A DNA stretch of 64,000 nt from Tabrizicola caldifontis (GTDB lineage: Bacteria > Pseudomonadota > Alphaproteobacteria > Rhodobacterales > Rhodobacteraceae): contig NZ_SIJH01000016.1 in NCBI RefSeq assembly GCF_004762095.1, positions 1-64,000 of the forward strand, given 5' to 3'. Positions 34,318-43,861 of the stretch are shown here, in pieces. Within the stretch, counting starts at the first letter, position 1, and each line of letters begins with the position of its first letter. The notes below the pieces were generated by a model. It did no database searches. It was not told the origin of the DNA and was given only the letters and a program-made list of their open reading frames with translations. Made by a program: the position numbers and the translations under genes.

Positions 34318-35229
34318 ATGACCACACGCGCGGGCTTCGTTGCCCTGATCGGCGAGCCGAATGCCGGGAAATCGACGCTTCTGAACCGGATGGTGGGCGC
34401 CAAGGTCTCGATCGTCACCCACAAGGTGCAGACGACCAGGACGCGCATCCGCGGGATCGCCATGGCGGGCTACACGCAGATTGTCTTCGTGGACACCCCC
34501 GGCATCTTCCGGCCGCGGCGCAGGCTGGACCGCAGCATGGTCAAGGCCGCCTGGGGCGGGGCTTCGGATGCCGATGTGATCGTTCTGCTGATCGAGGCGC
34601 ACCGCGGGCTGACTGAAGGTGTCATGGCAATCATCGAGCGCCTGCGCGACGAGATGCCCAAGGGCAAGCCCGTGGCGCTGGCGATCAACAAGATCGACCG
34701 GGTGAAGGCTGAAACCCTGCTTGCGCTGGCCGAAGAGGCGAACCGGGCCTTCCCCTTTGTCCGCACCTTCATGATCAGCGCAGAGCGAGGACATGGGGTC
34801 GATGATCTGCGCGACTGGTTGGGTGCGACCCTGCCTGAGGGCCCGTGGTTCTACCCCGAGGACCAGATCGCTGACCTGTCGATGCGGATGATCGCCGCCG
34901 AGATGACGCGCGAGAAGCTGACCCTGCGCCTGCATGAAGAGCTGCCCTACCAGCTGACGGTCGAGACCGAGAAATGGGAGGATAGGCCCGACGGATCGAC
35001 CCGGATCGACCAGGTGGTCTATGTCGCGCGGGAAGGGCACAAGGGGATCGTGCTGGGCCACAAGGGAGAGACGATCAAGGCCATCGGCCAGGCGGCCCGG
35101 GCCGAGATCGCCGAATTCCTGGGCCGGCCGGTTCACCTGTTCCTTCAGGTCAAGGTGCGGCCCAACTGGCTGGACGAACCCGAACGCTATTCGGAAATGG
35201 GCCTCGACTTCAGGGATGGCGATGCCTGA
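34318..35229 (+). CDS. era: GTPase Era
   Basis: The 303-residue GTPase helps mature 16S rRNA. G motifs: GEPNAGKSTLLNRM (G1, about 11-24), DTPGIF (G3), NKIDRV (G4) and SAERGHG (G5, standing in for SAL). A C-terminal KH domain runs from about 200 with the GHKGETIKAIGQAAR loop. The ATG at 34318 gives the family's start; the earlier ATG at 34183 is not supported. Its last codons overlap a 25-residue micro-ORF. Confidence 0.95.
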   Translation: MTTRAGFVALIGEPNAGKSTLLNRMVGAKVSIVTHKVQTTRTRIRGIAMAGYTQIVFVDTPGIFRPRRRLDRSMVKAAWGGASDADVIVLLIEAHRGLTEGVMAIIERLRDEMPKGKPVALAINKIDRVKAETLLALAEEANRAFPFVRTFMISAERGHGVDDLRDWLGATLPEGPWFYPEDQIADLSMRMIAAEMTREKLTLRLHEELPYQLTVETEKWEDRPDGSTRIDQVVYVAREGHKGIVLGHKGETIKAIGQAARAEIAEFLGRPVHLFLQVKVRPNWLDEPERYSEMGLDFRDGDA

Positions 35230-35299
35230 TCTGTACGGAACGGATCGAAAACTCTGGCGGGGAACCCTCGGGCAACTCCGCTGGCCCGAGGGTAAATGA
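35222..35299 (+). CDS. Candidate 25-residue micro-ORF linking era and the DUF1491 gene
   Basis: The ATG lies inside the era stop region (8-base overlap) and its TGA overlaps the ATG of the DUF1491 gene (ATGATG), so ribosomes could pass from era through this ORF to DUF1491 without release. The peptide MPDLYGTDRKLWRGTLGQLR followed by WPEGK is basic with several aromatics. No Shine-Dalgarno beyond coupling is visible. It may be a real microprotein, a coupling device, or chance. Confidence 0.35.
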   Translation: MPDLYGTDRKLWRGTLGQLRWPEGK

Positions 35300-35634
35300 T
35301 GGTGCCGCGTCTGGCAACCCACATCTGGGTCTCGGCCTATCTCAAGCGGCTGGAGCTTGCCGGAATCCCCGCCTATGTCACCGCCAGGGGCGATCCAGAG
35401 GCCGGGGCGGTGCTGGTCAAGGTTGCGCTCATGGACGGGACGGCGAGGGCGTGGGAGCGGCGGTCGGACATCCTGACCGGTGCTAGGGCGTGGTTCCTGC
35501 TGGCCGAGGGGCCGGAAACCGATGTCGATGCTCTGGTAGGCAGGACGCGGGCGCGCGACCCCGACCTATGGGTGATCGAGCTGGAAGACCGGCAGGGGCG
35601 CACATTGCTGGACGAGGAAGGCCTTTCGGAGTGA
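35296..35634 (+). CDS. DUF1491 family protein
   Basis: The 112-residue protein is the DUF1491 type: HIWVSAYLKRLELAGIPAYV, RGDPEAGAVLVKV and the C-terminal ARDPDLWVIELEDRQGRTLLDE. Function is unknown; it commonly accompanies era and recO in alphaproteobacteria. Start ATG 35296 or 35299. RecO follows 36 bp later. Confidence 0.85.
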   Translation: MMVPRLATHIWVSAYLKRLELAGIPAYVTARGDPEAGAVLVKVALMDGTARAWERRSDILTGARAWFLLAEGPETDVDALVGRTRARDPDLWVIELEDRQGRTLLDEEGLSE

Positions 35635-35670
35635 GTTGCACGGCCCGCAGCCGCGAAGGATAGTCGGCGC

Positions 35671-36390
35671 ATGGACTGGCGCGACGAAGGCATCCTTCTG
35701 TCCATGCGGCCGCATGGAGAAAGTGCCGCGATCATCGAGGTGCTGACCGCAGTGCATGGCCGTCACGCCGGCGTTGTGCGGGGCGGTGCGTCGCGGAAGA
35801 TGGCCGCCACGCTGCAACCCGGTACAGGGCTGATGCTGGACTGGCGCGCGCGGCTTGACGATCATCTGGGCAGCTTCACCGTCGAACCCATCCGAAGCCG
35901 GGCCCATCTGCTGTCGGACCGTCTGGCACTGGCCGGCCTTCTGTCGGCCTGCGCGTTGCTGCGTATCGCCCTGCCCGAGCGCGAGCCCCAGCCCGGGCTG
36001 TGGCCGGTCACACTGGCCCTGTTCGATACGCTGGGGCAGGGGGACTGGACCTCTGCCTATCTGCGCTGGGAACTGCACTTGCTGGAGAGCCTGGGCTACG
36101 GTCTGGACCTGTCCAGTTGCGCTGTAACCGGTGCTACCGAGGGACTGGCCTATGTCAGCCCGAAATCCGGCCGGGCAGTGACGGCCGAAGGCGCTGGCGA
36201 CTGGGCCGACCGGCTCTTGCCGTTGCCCGAGGGGCTGGCAGGCACCGGCCCGCTGAACCGCGAGGCTGTCAACCTTGGGCTGAAGCTGACCGGGCATTTC
36301 CTTGACCGGGGCCTGCGCCCGGTTCTGCATGACAAGCCCCTGCCCGAGGCGCGGTCGCGGTTTCTGGACCTTCTGGCCCGCCCGACGTGA
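35671..36390 (+). CDS. recO: DNA repair protein RecO
   Basis: The 239-residue protein starts [39 protein letters not shown], the N-terminal OB-fold of RecO, and goes on to the all-alpha C-terminal domain with [25 protein letters not shown] near 130. It loads RecA with RecR in gap repair. The zinc cysteines found in some RecO are largely missing, as in many alphaproteobacteria. Confidence 0.94.
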   Translation: MDWRDEGILLSMRPHGESAAIIEVLTAVHGRHAGVVRGGASRKMAATLQPGTGLMLDWRARLDDHLGSFTVEPIRSRAHLLSDRLALAGLLSACALLRIALPEREPQPGLWPVTLALFDTLGQGDWTSAYLRWELHLLESLGYGLDLSSCAVTGATEGLAYVSPKSGRAVTAEGAGDWADRLLPLPEGLAGTGPLNREAVNLGLKLTGHFLDRGLRPVLHDKPLPEARSRFLDLLARPT

Positions 36391-36452
36391 AGCGACACCG
36401 GATGTCGCGCCCGTGACAGACGGACCCTGGCTTCGGGCATCGAAGTTGGGGC

Positions 36453-37781
36453 ATGGCCACCCGATACCTGCCCCTGGCGCTGAAGCACAGCCCCACGCCC
36501 AGCATCGAGCATTTCGCATTGCTGGCCGGCCTTGATGCCGCGATCCGCGGGGTTCTGATCTCGACCATGCCGTTGGTGGTCTATGATGCGCTGAAGGATG
36601 CGCAGACCACGTCGGTCGTCTATTTCGTCTCTGGCATCGTGGCGCTGGTCTGGGGGCTGATGGTCCCTTGGGCCACGCGCCGGGTGCCGCGCCGCTGGGC
36701 CTATACCGGCGGGGTCGTCCTTTACCTTGTGGGCAATGCGCTGGGCGCGGTCGGAACAGGCTGGTCAGTGCCGCTGGCGCTGGTGTGCAATGCCATGGCG
36801 ACAGTGACGATCTTCGTCTGTCTGAACGCCTATGTGCTGGATTATGTGGACCGCGCCAACCTCGGGCGCAGCCAGTCGGTGCAGATGGCCTATGCCGCCG
36901 CCGCCTGGACGCTGGGGCCGATGGCCGGGGTCTGGCTGTATCATACCTGGGCGCCGCTGCCCTTTGTTGTGGCGGGGGGCTTCGCGCTGGTGTTGCTGGT
37001 CAGCTTCTGGGTTCTGCGGCTGGGCAATGGAAAGCAGATTGCGCGGGCCCGGCGGCCGGCAGTGAACCCCCTGGGCTATCTGGGGCGGTTCTTCAGCCAG
37101 CCCCGGCTGATCGCTGGCTGGACCTTTGCGGTGATGCGCAGCTGCGGCTGGTGGGTCTATGTTGTCTACTTGCCGATCTTCTGCATCGAGGCGGGCCTGG
37201 GCGACAAGGTCGGTGGCATTGCGCTTTCGATCACCAACGCGCTGCTGTTCGCCGCGCCTGCCCTGAACCGGCTGGGCCGACGCCTGTCGGTGCGCCGGTC
37301 GGTGCGGCTTGCCTTCGGTGCCTGTGGAGGGCTGTTTGTCGCCGCGGGACTGCTGGCATTCCTGCCCTGGGTCACTGTGGGGCTGATCATGAGCGCTTCG
37401 GTCTTTCTGGTGATGCTTGATGTGGTGGGGGGCTTGCCCTTCCTGATGTCGGTCAAGCCCAGCGAGCGCACCGAGATGTCGGCGGTCTATTCCAGTTTCC
37501 GCGATGTGTCGGGCATCCTGACGCCAGGGGCGGCCTGGGCGATCCTGCTGGTCGCGCCCTTGCCCGGCATCTTCGCGGCCGCAGGGGTGGGGCTGCTGGT
37601 GTCATGGGGCATCGCCGGACGGCTGCATCCCAGGCTGGGCGTCCAGCGCCCGTCGCGCGGGGGGCTGGGGCAGGGCTCGTCGATGATGTCGAACCACGCG
37701 CCATGTGAGACATCATCGCGACGAGGAGACGCAGTCGAACGAGGAGCGGTCGCTGTCACCCCCTCGCCGTCGCGTGGCTGA
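36453..37781 (+). CDS. MFS transporter
   Basis: The 442-residue protein has about eleven to twelve membrane segments in two halves (about 15-195 and 220-400), with a charged turn WATRRVPRRWAYTGG near 70 as in major facilitator proteins. Substrate unknown. The last ~40 residues (GGLGQGSSMMSNHAPCETSS onward) are hydrophilic and low in information and overlap the end of a decayed gene by 26 bases, so the original stop may have been lost. Confidence 0.78.
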   Translation: MATRYLPLALKHSPTPSIEHFALLAGLDAAIRGVLISTMPLVVYDALKDAQTTSVVYFVSGIVALVWGLMVPWATRRVPRRWAYTGGVVLYLVGNALGAVGTGWSVPLALVCNAMATVTIFVCLNAYVLDYVDRANLGRSQSVQMAYAAAAWTLGPMAGVWLYHTWAPLPFVVAGGFALVLLVSFWVLRLGNGKQIARARRPAVNPLGYLGRFFSQPRLIAGWTFAVMRSCGWWVYVVYLPIFCIEAGLGDKVGGIALSITNALLFAAPALNRLGRRLSVRRSVRLAFGACGGLFVAAGLLAFLPWVTVGLIMSASVFLVMLDVVGGLPFLMSVKPSERTEMSAVYSSFRDVSGILTPGAAWAILLVAPLPGIFAAAGVGLLVSWGIAGRLHPRLGVQRPSRGGLGQGSSMMSNHAPCETSSRRGDAVERGAVAVTPSPSRG

Positions 37782-38639
37782 CCAGCCACTCTGCCGCAGC
37801 GATTGGCGCCGCCTGAGGCGAAATGAGCTGCGTCCCCAGTTCCAGCGCGGCGCGAGTATTCTGCAGACTGTCGGTAAGGCCCAGCCGGGGCAGGATCGTG
37901 CGTATGTCTTCATCCAACAGCGACAGCTGACGGAGCACCGGCTTCGGCGCCTCGCGCAAATCGACGATTGCCAGCCCCATCGGCGGCACCATCGCACCGC
38001 GACCCTTCAGGAAACGCTCCACCAGCCCCAGCGAAGATCCGTGATGTCGGTCCGGCGGCGGGCCCGGGATGAAGCCGGGGCTGATCACCGTCAGGTTCAG
38101 GCCGCGTTCCTTGGCAATCTCCCACGCCTTGTGTTCGGCCGGGGTCTTCGACTTTTCGCAGGCGGTGGCCAAGGGCTTTGCCGAATCGTATCAGTCCAAC
38201 GCGTCATGCAGGTGTGTGCCTTTCGACAGGTCCAACACCGCAGCGATCGATGAGGTCAGAACGACGCGCTTCACCCCGGCATTTGCCGCAGCCTCCATCA
38301 CCCGGCAGGCGCCTTCGACTGCGGGGCGGATCAGATCGGTGGGATCCTTCGGTTGGGCAATCGGTTAGGGTGAGGTGGTGTGGACAACCGCAGCCACCCC
38401 GGACATTGCCGCGGACCAGCCGGCATCCGCTTCCCGATCGGTCTCGATCAGACGCGGCCTGCCCGCTCCCCGGGCCAGATGCGCAGCAATGGCGGCGCGC
38501 ACTTCGTCGGCTGGTCCTGCCGCCGCACCGTGCCGCGCACATCGAACCTTGCATTCGGCAGTTTCAGGACAACGTGTCTGGCGATGAGCCCCCAAAATCT
38601 CGTCAGAACTGCAAGCATCATCGCCATCTCCACACCCAT
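37756..38639 (-). pseudogene. Decayed NAD-dependent epimerase/dihydroflavonol-4-reductase-like gene
   Basis: The minus-strand reading recovers most of a short-chain reductase. The N-terminus is scrambled and then shifts frame (RHVVLKLPNARFDVRGTVRR, near 38570, then EVRAAIAAHLARGAGR in another frame). After VVHTTSP there is an in-frame TAA (near 38363). The frame continues through GVKRVVLTSSIAAVLDLSKG to HDALD, then a TGA (near 38190, apparently a Trp codon lost), and on through YDSAKPLA and LTVISPGFIPGPPPDRHHG to a normal stop at 37756. One or two frameshifts plus two nonsense codons mean it is dead. Confidence 0.85.
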
Positions 38640-38682
38640 CTTTCCACCGCAAGGGTGGGTGTGCGGGGCGGAAGTCAACCTG

Positions 38683-40347
38683 TCAGTCGAACAGCCGCCG
38701 CGCGATGACCTGGGCCTGGATTTCGGCGGCACCCTCGAAGATGTTCAGGATGCGCGCATCGCAAAGGATACGGCTGATCCGGTATTCCAGCGCAAATCCG
38801 TTGCCGCCGTGGATCTGCAGGGCGTTGTCGGCAGCGGCCCAGGCGACGCGGGCACCCAGAAGCTTGGCCATCCCGGCCTCCAGATCGCAGCGCTTGTCGT
38901 GATCCTTCTGCCAGGCGCTGAAATAGGTCAGCTGCCGGGCGATCATGATTTCCACAGCCATCATCGCCAGCTTGCCGGCGACCCGGGGAAACTCGATCAG
39001 CGACTTGCCGAACTGCTTGCGGTCCTCGGCATATTGCATCCCCGTCTCAAGCGCCGATTGCGCTACGCCCACGGCGCGGGCGGCGGTCTGGATGCGGGCG
39101 GATTCAAAGGTCTGCATCAGTTGCTTGAAGCCCTGCCCCTCGACGCCGCCCAGCAGGTTTTCGCCCTTGACCCGGAAATCGTCGAAGTTGACGGTGTATT
39201 CCTTCATGCCGCGATAACCCAGCACCTCGATCTCGCCGCCCGACAGGCCGGGATCGACGAAGGGCGTCTCGTCTGTGCCGGGAGTCTTTTCCGCCAGGAA
39301 CATCGAAAGGCCGCGCCAGTCGGTCGTGCCTTCGACGCTGCGCGCCAGTACCGTCATCACATGGGTCCGCGCGGCATGGGTGATCCAGGTCTTGTTGCCG
39401 GTGATGATCCAGTCGTCGCCATCGCGCCGCGCCCGCGTGCGCAAGCTGCCAAGGTCAGACCCAGTGTTCGGTTCGGTGAAGACGGCGGTCGGCAGGATTT
39501 CCCCGCTGGCCAGCCCCGGCAGCCATTTCGTCTTCTGCTCCTCGGTGCCGCCGCAGAGGATCAGTTCGGCCGCGATCTCGCTGCGGGTGCCCAAGCTGCC
39601 CACGCCGATGTAGCCGCGGCTCAGCTCCTCGGACACCACGACCATCGAGGCCTTCGACAGACCGAATCCACCGTATTCCTCGGGGATCGTCAGGCCGAAG
39701 ACGCCCATCCCGGCAAGCTCGGTGATGACATCCATCGGGATCAGTTCGTCCTTCAGATGCCAGTCGTGCGCGAACGGGATCACCTTTTCATCGGCGTAGC
39801 GGCGGAACTGGTCGCGGATCATCTCCAGTTCCTCGTCAAGGCCTGTCGCGCCAAACGTCGCCCGTCCCTGATTGTCGCGCATCAGCCGCACGAGTGCATC
39901 ACGCGCCGCCGGCGTGTTTCCGCCCGCGATCAACCGCGCTGCGGCCTCGCCCGGCGTCCAGGCCTGCCCCAGATCGGCGAGCCGTGCCATTTCGCCCTGG
40001 CTCATCGGGATGCCGCCCGCGATCTGCGCGAGATATTCACCGAAGCCGATCTGCAGGATCAGCGCCTCCATCTCGCCGAAGCTGCCCGTCGCAGCGAGGC
40101 GCCCCGCCCAGGCATCCAGCTGCCGCAGCGCCTCGACATAAGTAGCCAGCCAGGCCAGCGCATGGGCCTGGAACTGACGTTCCTCAAGCGCCGGTCCCGA
40201 CAACTTGCCCGCCACCGTGACCTGGGCCCGCAGCCCGTCACGCGCAGAGGCAAACAGCGCCTCCACCTCGGGCAGGGCGGCGGTGGTCAGGGCGCGCAGA
40301 TCGGCAAGGATCGGGGTCTGGGTCATCGGTTGTCCATCATGCGGCAT
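38683..40347 (-). CDS. mcd: (2S)-methylsuccinyl-CoA dehydrogenase
   Basis: The 554-residue flavoprotein is an acyl-CoA dehydrogenase with an extra ~160-residue N-terminal region, the feature that marks Mcd of the ethylmalonyl-CoA pathway. The dehydrogenase part starts near GLDEELEMIRDQFRRYADE. FAD- and substrate-binding segments TAVFTEPNTGSDLGS and WITHAARTHVM and the C-terminal LQIHGGNGFALEYRISRILCDAR are present. It oxidises methylsuccinyl-CoA to mesaconyl-CoA, allowing growth on C1/C2 compounds. Start: ATG 40347 has CGGAG upstream; ATG 40326 is also possible. Confidence 0.88.
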   Translation of the reverse strand: MPHDGQPMTQTPILADLRALTTAALPEVEALFASARDGLRAQVTVAGKLSGPALEERQFQAHALAWLATYVEALRQLDAWAGRLAATGSFGEMEALILQIGFGEYLAQIAGGIPMSQGEMARLADLGQAWTPGEAAARLIAGGNTPAARDALVRLMRDNQGRATFGATGLDEELEMIRDQFRRYADEKVIPFAHDWHLKDELIPMDVITELAGMGVFGLTIPEEYGGFGLSKASMVVVSEELSRGYIGVGSLGTRSEIAAELILCGGTEEQKTKWLPGLASGEILPTAVFTEPNTGSDLGSLRTRARRDGDDWIITGNKTWITHAARTHVMTVLARSVEGTTDWRGLSMFLAEKTPGTDETPFVDPGLSGGEIEVLGYRGMKEYTVNFDDFRVKGENLLGGVEGQGFKQLMQTFESARIQTAARAVGVAQSALETGMQYAEDRKQFGKSLIEFPRVAGKLAMMAVEIMIARQLTYFSAWQKDHDKRCDLEAGMAKLLGARVAWAAADNALQIHGGNGFALEYRISRILCDARILNIFEGAAEIQAQVIARRLFD

Positions 40348-40459
40348 TTCGGGGCTCCGGGCGAGATTCTGCACCTGCGAAGACCTAGCGCCTTCGCAAT
40401 CGCAGAGCAACAAGATTTCAAATGAAGTTCACTACAAGACTGAAAATGTCGCGATGAAC

Positions 40460-40975
40460 TTATGAGGTCGCGCCGCAGGCCTGGGCGATTTCGGGCAGGG
40501 CTTCGGCGGGAACCACCTCGAACTCTGCCGAAAACAGTTGGGTAGCGCCATCCCAGCCCTCGAAGCGCCACGACCCGGGGACAAGCTCTGTATCATGGTC
40601 GAAACGGAAGAAATTGACCGAACCGCCCATGTCGCCGAAGGCCGAATCCCAGACCTCCGGCCGGTCGCTGCCGGGCCGCCAGACCCGCATCTCGCCCATG
40701 GCGACGAAAGCGCCCGGCACCAGTTGCGCCCTGACGCCGAAGGCGATGCCCAGTTGTGCGGGCACCACCTGGCGGTCGGGCCAGTGAAAGGTGATTTCGC
40801 CTTCGGGTACATGGATCCAGCCCGACATGGTGCCCGGCGCAGGGCGCTGGTTCATCGGGTCCAGCGAACAGAAGACGCCGACCTGCAGCCGGGCCACCAG
40901 CGGTCCGGCGGCAGGCGGCGCGGGGTCGGCTGCGGCAGCGTCGGCCAGCAGCAGGGCAAGGGCGAGGCGGTGCAT
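40460..40975 (-). CDS. DUF3859-like secreted protein
   Basis: The 171-residue protein has a signal peptide (MHRLALALLLADAAAADPAPP) and a beta-rich domain with RLQVGVFCSLDPMNQRPAPGT near 30 and FRFDHDTELVPGSWRFEGWDG near 122, the pattern of DUF3859 proteins. Periplasmic location is expected; function unknown. It lies 112 bp upstream of mcd on the same strand and is divergent from the frameshifted TauE/SafE gene. Confidence 0.72.
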   Translation of the reverse strand: MHRLALALLLADAAAADPAPPAAGPLVARLQVGVFCSLDPMNQRPAPGTMSGWIHVPEGEITFHWPDRQVVPAQLGIAFGVRAQLVPGAFVAMGEMRVWRPGSDRPEVWDSAFGDMGGSVNFFRFDHDTELVPGSWRFEGWDGATQLFSAEFEVVPAEALPEIAQACGATS

Positions 40976-41051
40976 CGGTCCCCCATCTTGATGCGGAAGT
41001 CACTTCCCTCCACCCTTTCACTGCGCCACAAGGACGGGGAAAGGGCAAGTC

Positions 41052-41821
41052 ATGCATCAATTCGTCCCGGTTGGGTTGAGCCTTGCGGAATTCGCTGTTG
41101 CGCTGGCGATCACGCTGTTCGCGGGCTTCGTGAAGGGTGCGGTCGGCTTTGCCATGCCGATGATCCTGATTTCCGGCTTTGCGGTCTTTCTGCCGCAGGA
41201 CCTGGCCCTTGCGGGCTGATGCTGCCGACGCTGGTCACCAACCTAAGCCAGGCCTTCCGGCAGGGCATGGGCCCGGCGATCGAGACGGCGTGGACCTACC
41301 ACAGGTTCCTTGTCGCCACGGTCGTCTGCATCGCGGTCTCAGCCCCCTTTGCAGATACGATCCCGCGCGCGGCCTATCTGCTCTTGCTCGGCATCCCGAT
41401 CATCGCCTTCGCTGCGCTGCAACTGATGGGCCGCAGCCTTGCGATCCGGCTTGAACACCGCGACCGCGCCGAATGGGCACTGGGGGCGGTCGGCGGGCTG
41501 TATGGCGGGGTCTCCGGCATCTGGGGACCGCCGCTTCTGGTTCTTCTTCTGTCCACCGGCGCGGGGAAGCTGCAGATGATCCGCGCCCAGGGTGTCGTCT
41601 TCCTGATCGGGGCAGTGGCGCTGATCGGCTCGCATCTGGGCACGGGGCTGGCGAATGCGCAAAGCCTGGGTTTTTCCGCAGCGCTGTGTCTGCCGGCGCT
41701 GATCGGGCTTCACGCGGGCTATGCCGTGCAGGACCGGTTGGACCAGAAGCGCTTTCGCCGCTGGACCCAGGCGCTGTTGGTCCTGACCGGCCTGAACATG
41801 GTGCGCACGGCGCTTTTTTGA
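41052..41821 (+). pseudogene. Sulfite exporter TauE/SafE family gene with a one-base frameshift
   Basis: The first frame gives HQFVPVGLSLAEFAVALAIT through QDLALAG and stops at TGA 41217-41219. Shifting frame there restores LMLPTLVTNLSQAFRQGMGP and the rest of a TauE/SafE permease to TGA at 41821, including GGLYGGVSGIWGPPLLVLLL. The interval is 770 nt, one base short of 257 codons, so a single deleted base (a missing C in GGCCTG) explains the break. Either the gene is inactive or this is a sequencing error. TauE/SafE proteins export sulfur-containing organic anions. Confidence 0.88.
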
Positions 41822-41893
41822 GGCAGGATCTTCGTGCTGGCGTCGCCGCCCGCCGGTGTTGCCGACGAGGCGACGACGATGCACGACGAGGCC

Positions 41894-43504
41894 TCAGCCG
41901 ATTGCCGCCGCCCTGACGTCGGCATCGATATGCGGCACATACTGGGCGAAGTTCTTCTGGAACATCGCCACCAGTTTCGCCGCCTGCGCGTCATAGGCGT
42001 CAGGGTCGTCCCATGTGAAACGCGGATCCAGAAGCGCCGAGTCGACGCCCGGCACCTCGATCGGCACCTCGAAGCCGAAGACCGAATCCTTGCGGAAATC
42101 GACACTGTTCAGCGAGCCATCCAGCGCCGCTGCCAACAGCGCCCGCGTCGCCTTGATCGGCATCCGCCGCCCCGTTCCATAGGCCCCCCCCGTCCAGCCA
42201 GTATTGACCAGCCAACAGGAAGCGCCGGTCTTGGCAATCTTGGCTTGCAGCAGCTTGCCATAGACTTCGGGCCGACGCGGCATGAATGGGGCACCGAAGC
42301 AGGTGGAGAAGGTGGGCTGCGGCTCGGTGATGCCGCGTTCGGTCCCAGCGGCCTTCGAGGTGAACCCCGACAGGAAGTGATACATCGCCTGCGCGGGTGA
42401 AAGCCGCGCGATGGGCGGCAGCACGCCGAAGGCATCGCAGGTCAGCATCACCACATGCCGCGGCGGCCCGCCAAGGCCGGTGGCGCTGGCATTCGAGATC
42501 GCCTCTAGCGGATAGGCGCAGCGCGTGTTTTCGGTTAGGGAGCGGTCGGAAAAGTCCAGTTCCAGGGTATCGGGGTTGTAGACCATGTTTTCCACCACCG
42601 TGCCGAAGCGGTGGGTGGTGGCATAGATCTCGGGTTCGGCCTCGGGCGACAGGTCGATGGTCTTGGCGTAGCAGCCGCCCTCAAAGTTGAAGATGCCGCG
42701 ATCCGACCAGCCGTGTTCGTCATCCCCGATCAGCGTGCGGTCGGGCGAAGCGGACAGCGTGGTCTTTCCGGTGCCCGACAGGCCGAAGAATACGGCGGCA
42801 TCGACCGGATTGCCGATGGCGTGGTTGGCGCTGCAATGCATCGGCATGACGCCGCTTTCCGGCAGAAGGTAGTTCAGGACCGTGAAGACCGCCTTCTTGT
42901 TTTCCCCGGCATAGGCCGTGTTCGCGATCAGCACGGTCTTTTCATCAAAGTTCAGCACGATCGCGGTTTCGGTCCTGCAACCGTGGCGGGCCGGGTCGGC
43001 CTTGAAGGACGGAAGATTGATGATCGTCCAGTCCGGGGTGAAGCTGTCCAGTTCCTCCCGCGCCGGGCGGCGCAGGAGGTGGCGGATGAACAGGCCATGC
43101 CAGGCAAGCTCGGTCACCACGCGCACATCCAGCCGGTGCATCGGATCGGCCCCGGCATAGAGATCCTGAACGAAGACCTCACGTCCTTTCACATGTTCCA
43201 GCATGTCGGCCTTCAGCCGGGCATAGGCCTCTGGCGTCATGGCGGCATTGTTTTCCCACCAGATGGTGTTCTCGGTCGTGGCGGTGCGGACAACGAACTT
43301 GTCTTTCGGCGACCGGCCGGTGAACTGGCCCGTTGTACACAGAAACGCGCCGCCCTGGCCCAGACGACCTTCGCCACGCGCGACGGCCGCTTCGACCAGT
43401 GCCGCCTCGACATAGTTGTAATGGGCGACCGCCACACCCGAAATACCCTGGTGTTCCAGCTGGTGAACCGGGTTCACGCGTCCGCGGGTCGTTCCATCCG
43501 TCAT
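41894..43504 (-). CDS. pckA: Phosphoenolpyruvate carboxykinase (ATP)
   Basis: The 536-residue enzyme converts oxaloacetate to PEP for gluconeogenesis. The P-loop is [16 protein letters not shown] near 239; other motifs are [21 protein letters not shown] near 263 and [20 protein letters not shown] near 434. The start at 43504 ([20 protein letters not shown]) is preferred to 43555. It is divergent from chvI, the order seen in rhizobia as well, across a 357-bp region with repeats. This enzyme is the carbon exit from the C4 acids made by the ethylmalonyl-CoA pathway. Confidence 0.95.
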   Translation of the reverse strand: MTDGTTRGRVNPVHQLEHQGISGVAVAHYNYVEAALVEAAVARGEGRLGQGGAFLCTTGQFTGRSPKDKFVVRTATTENTIWWENNAAMTPEAYARLKADMLEHVKGREVFVQDLYAGADPMHRLDVRVVTELAWHGLFIRHLLRRPAREELDSFTPDWTIINLPSFKADPARHGCRTETAIVLNFDEKTVLIANTAYAGENKKAVFTVLNYLLPESGVMPMHCSANHAIGNPVDAAVFFGLSGTGKTTLSASPDRTLIGDDEHGWSDRGIFNFEGGCYAKTIDLSPEAEPEIYATTHRFGTVVENMVYNPDTLELDFSDRSLTENTRCAYPLEAISNASATGLGGPPRHVVMLTCDAFGVLPPIARLSPAQAMYHFLSGFTSKAAGTERGITEPQPTFSTCFGAPFMPRRPEVYGKLLQAKIAKTGASCWLVNTGWTGGAYGTGRRMPIKATRALLAAALDGSLNSVDFRKDSVFGFEVPIEVPGVDSALLDPRFTWDDPDAYDAQAAKLVAMFQKNFAQYVPHIDADVRAAAIG

Positions 43505-43655
43505 CCTGCAAGCTCCGAAAGCCGCGGCACATGGGCGGCGGCAGTTTCCGTTCATGGCATCCGCAAGACCGGATGCCCCGACACCCCCATGAACGGGGAA
43601 GCCATGAAAGGGCTATAGCATGACGGTCTCAGCCCAGAATAGCCTATTTTCAATG

Positions 43656-43684
43656 CGTTAGCGCAATCATCCCGACGTTAGCGC
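43656..43684. repeat. Direct repeat CGTTAGCGC, two copies 20 bp apart
   Basis: CGTTAGCGC occurs at 43656-43664 and again at 43676-43684, a 20-bp period close to two helical turns, about 150 bp upstream of the pckA start. This spacing on one DNA face suits paired binding of a regulator. It is a candidate operator of pckA (rhizobial pckA has a LacI-type regulator, PckR). Confidence 0.55.
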
Positions 43685-43720
43685 CACCATTTCGGAAAGC
43701 CTGCCGGTTCCGGTGCCCTG

Positions 43721-43767
43721 TGGCAGAACTGTCGGCGAAATTGCCACCCTTTGCCGTAGTTCTGCCA
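43721..43767. repeat. Perfect 10-bp inverted repeat with 27-bp spacer upstream of chvI
   Basis: TGGCAGAACT (43721-43730) and AGTTCTGCCA (43758-43767) are exact reverse complements. The spacer contains a partial dyad GGCGAAATTGCC. The structure lies 95-140 bp before chvI and could be a regulator site or an RNA stem. Apart from this and the direct repeats, the 357-bp gap 43505-43861 has no gene. Confidence 0.6.
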
Positions 43768-43861
43768 AGGTGATTCGCTTTACTGTTGATTATCCGTGTT
43801 CAACGCCTGACAATGTGAGAAAAATATTGATCGGGCAGGAGCAGTTACAGGGAGGTCGAAG

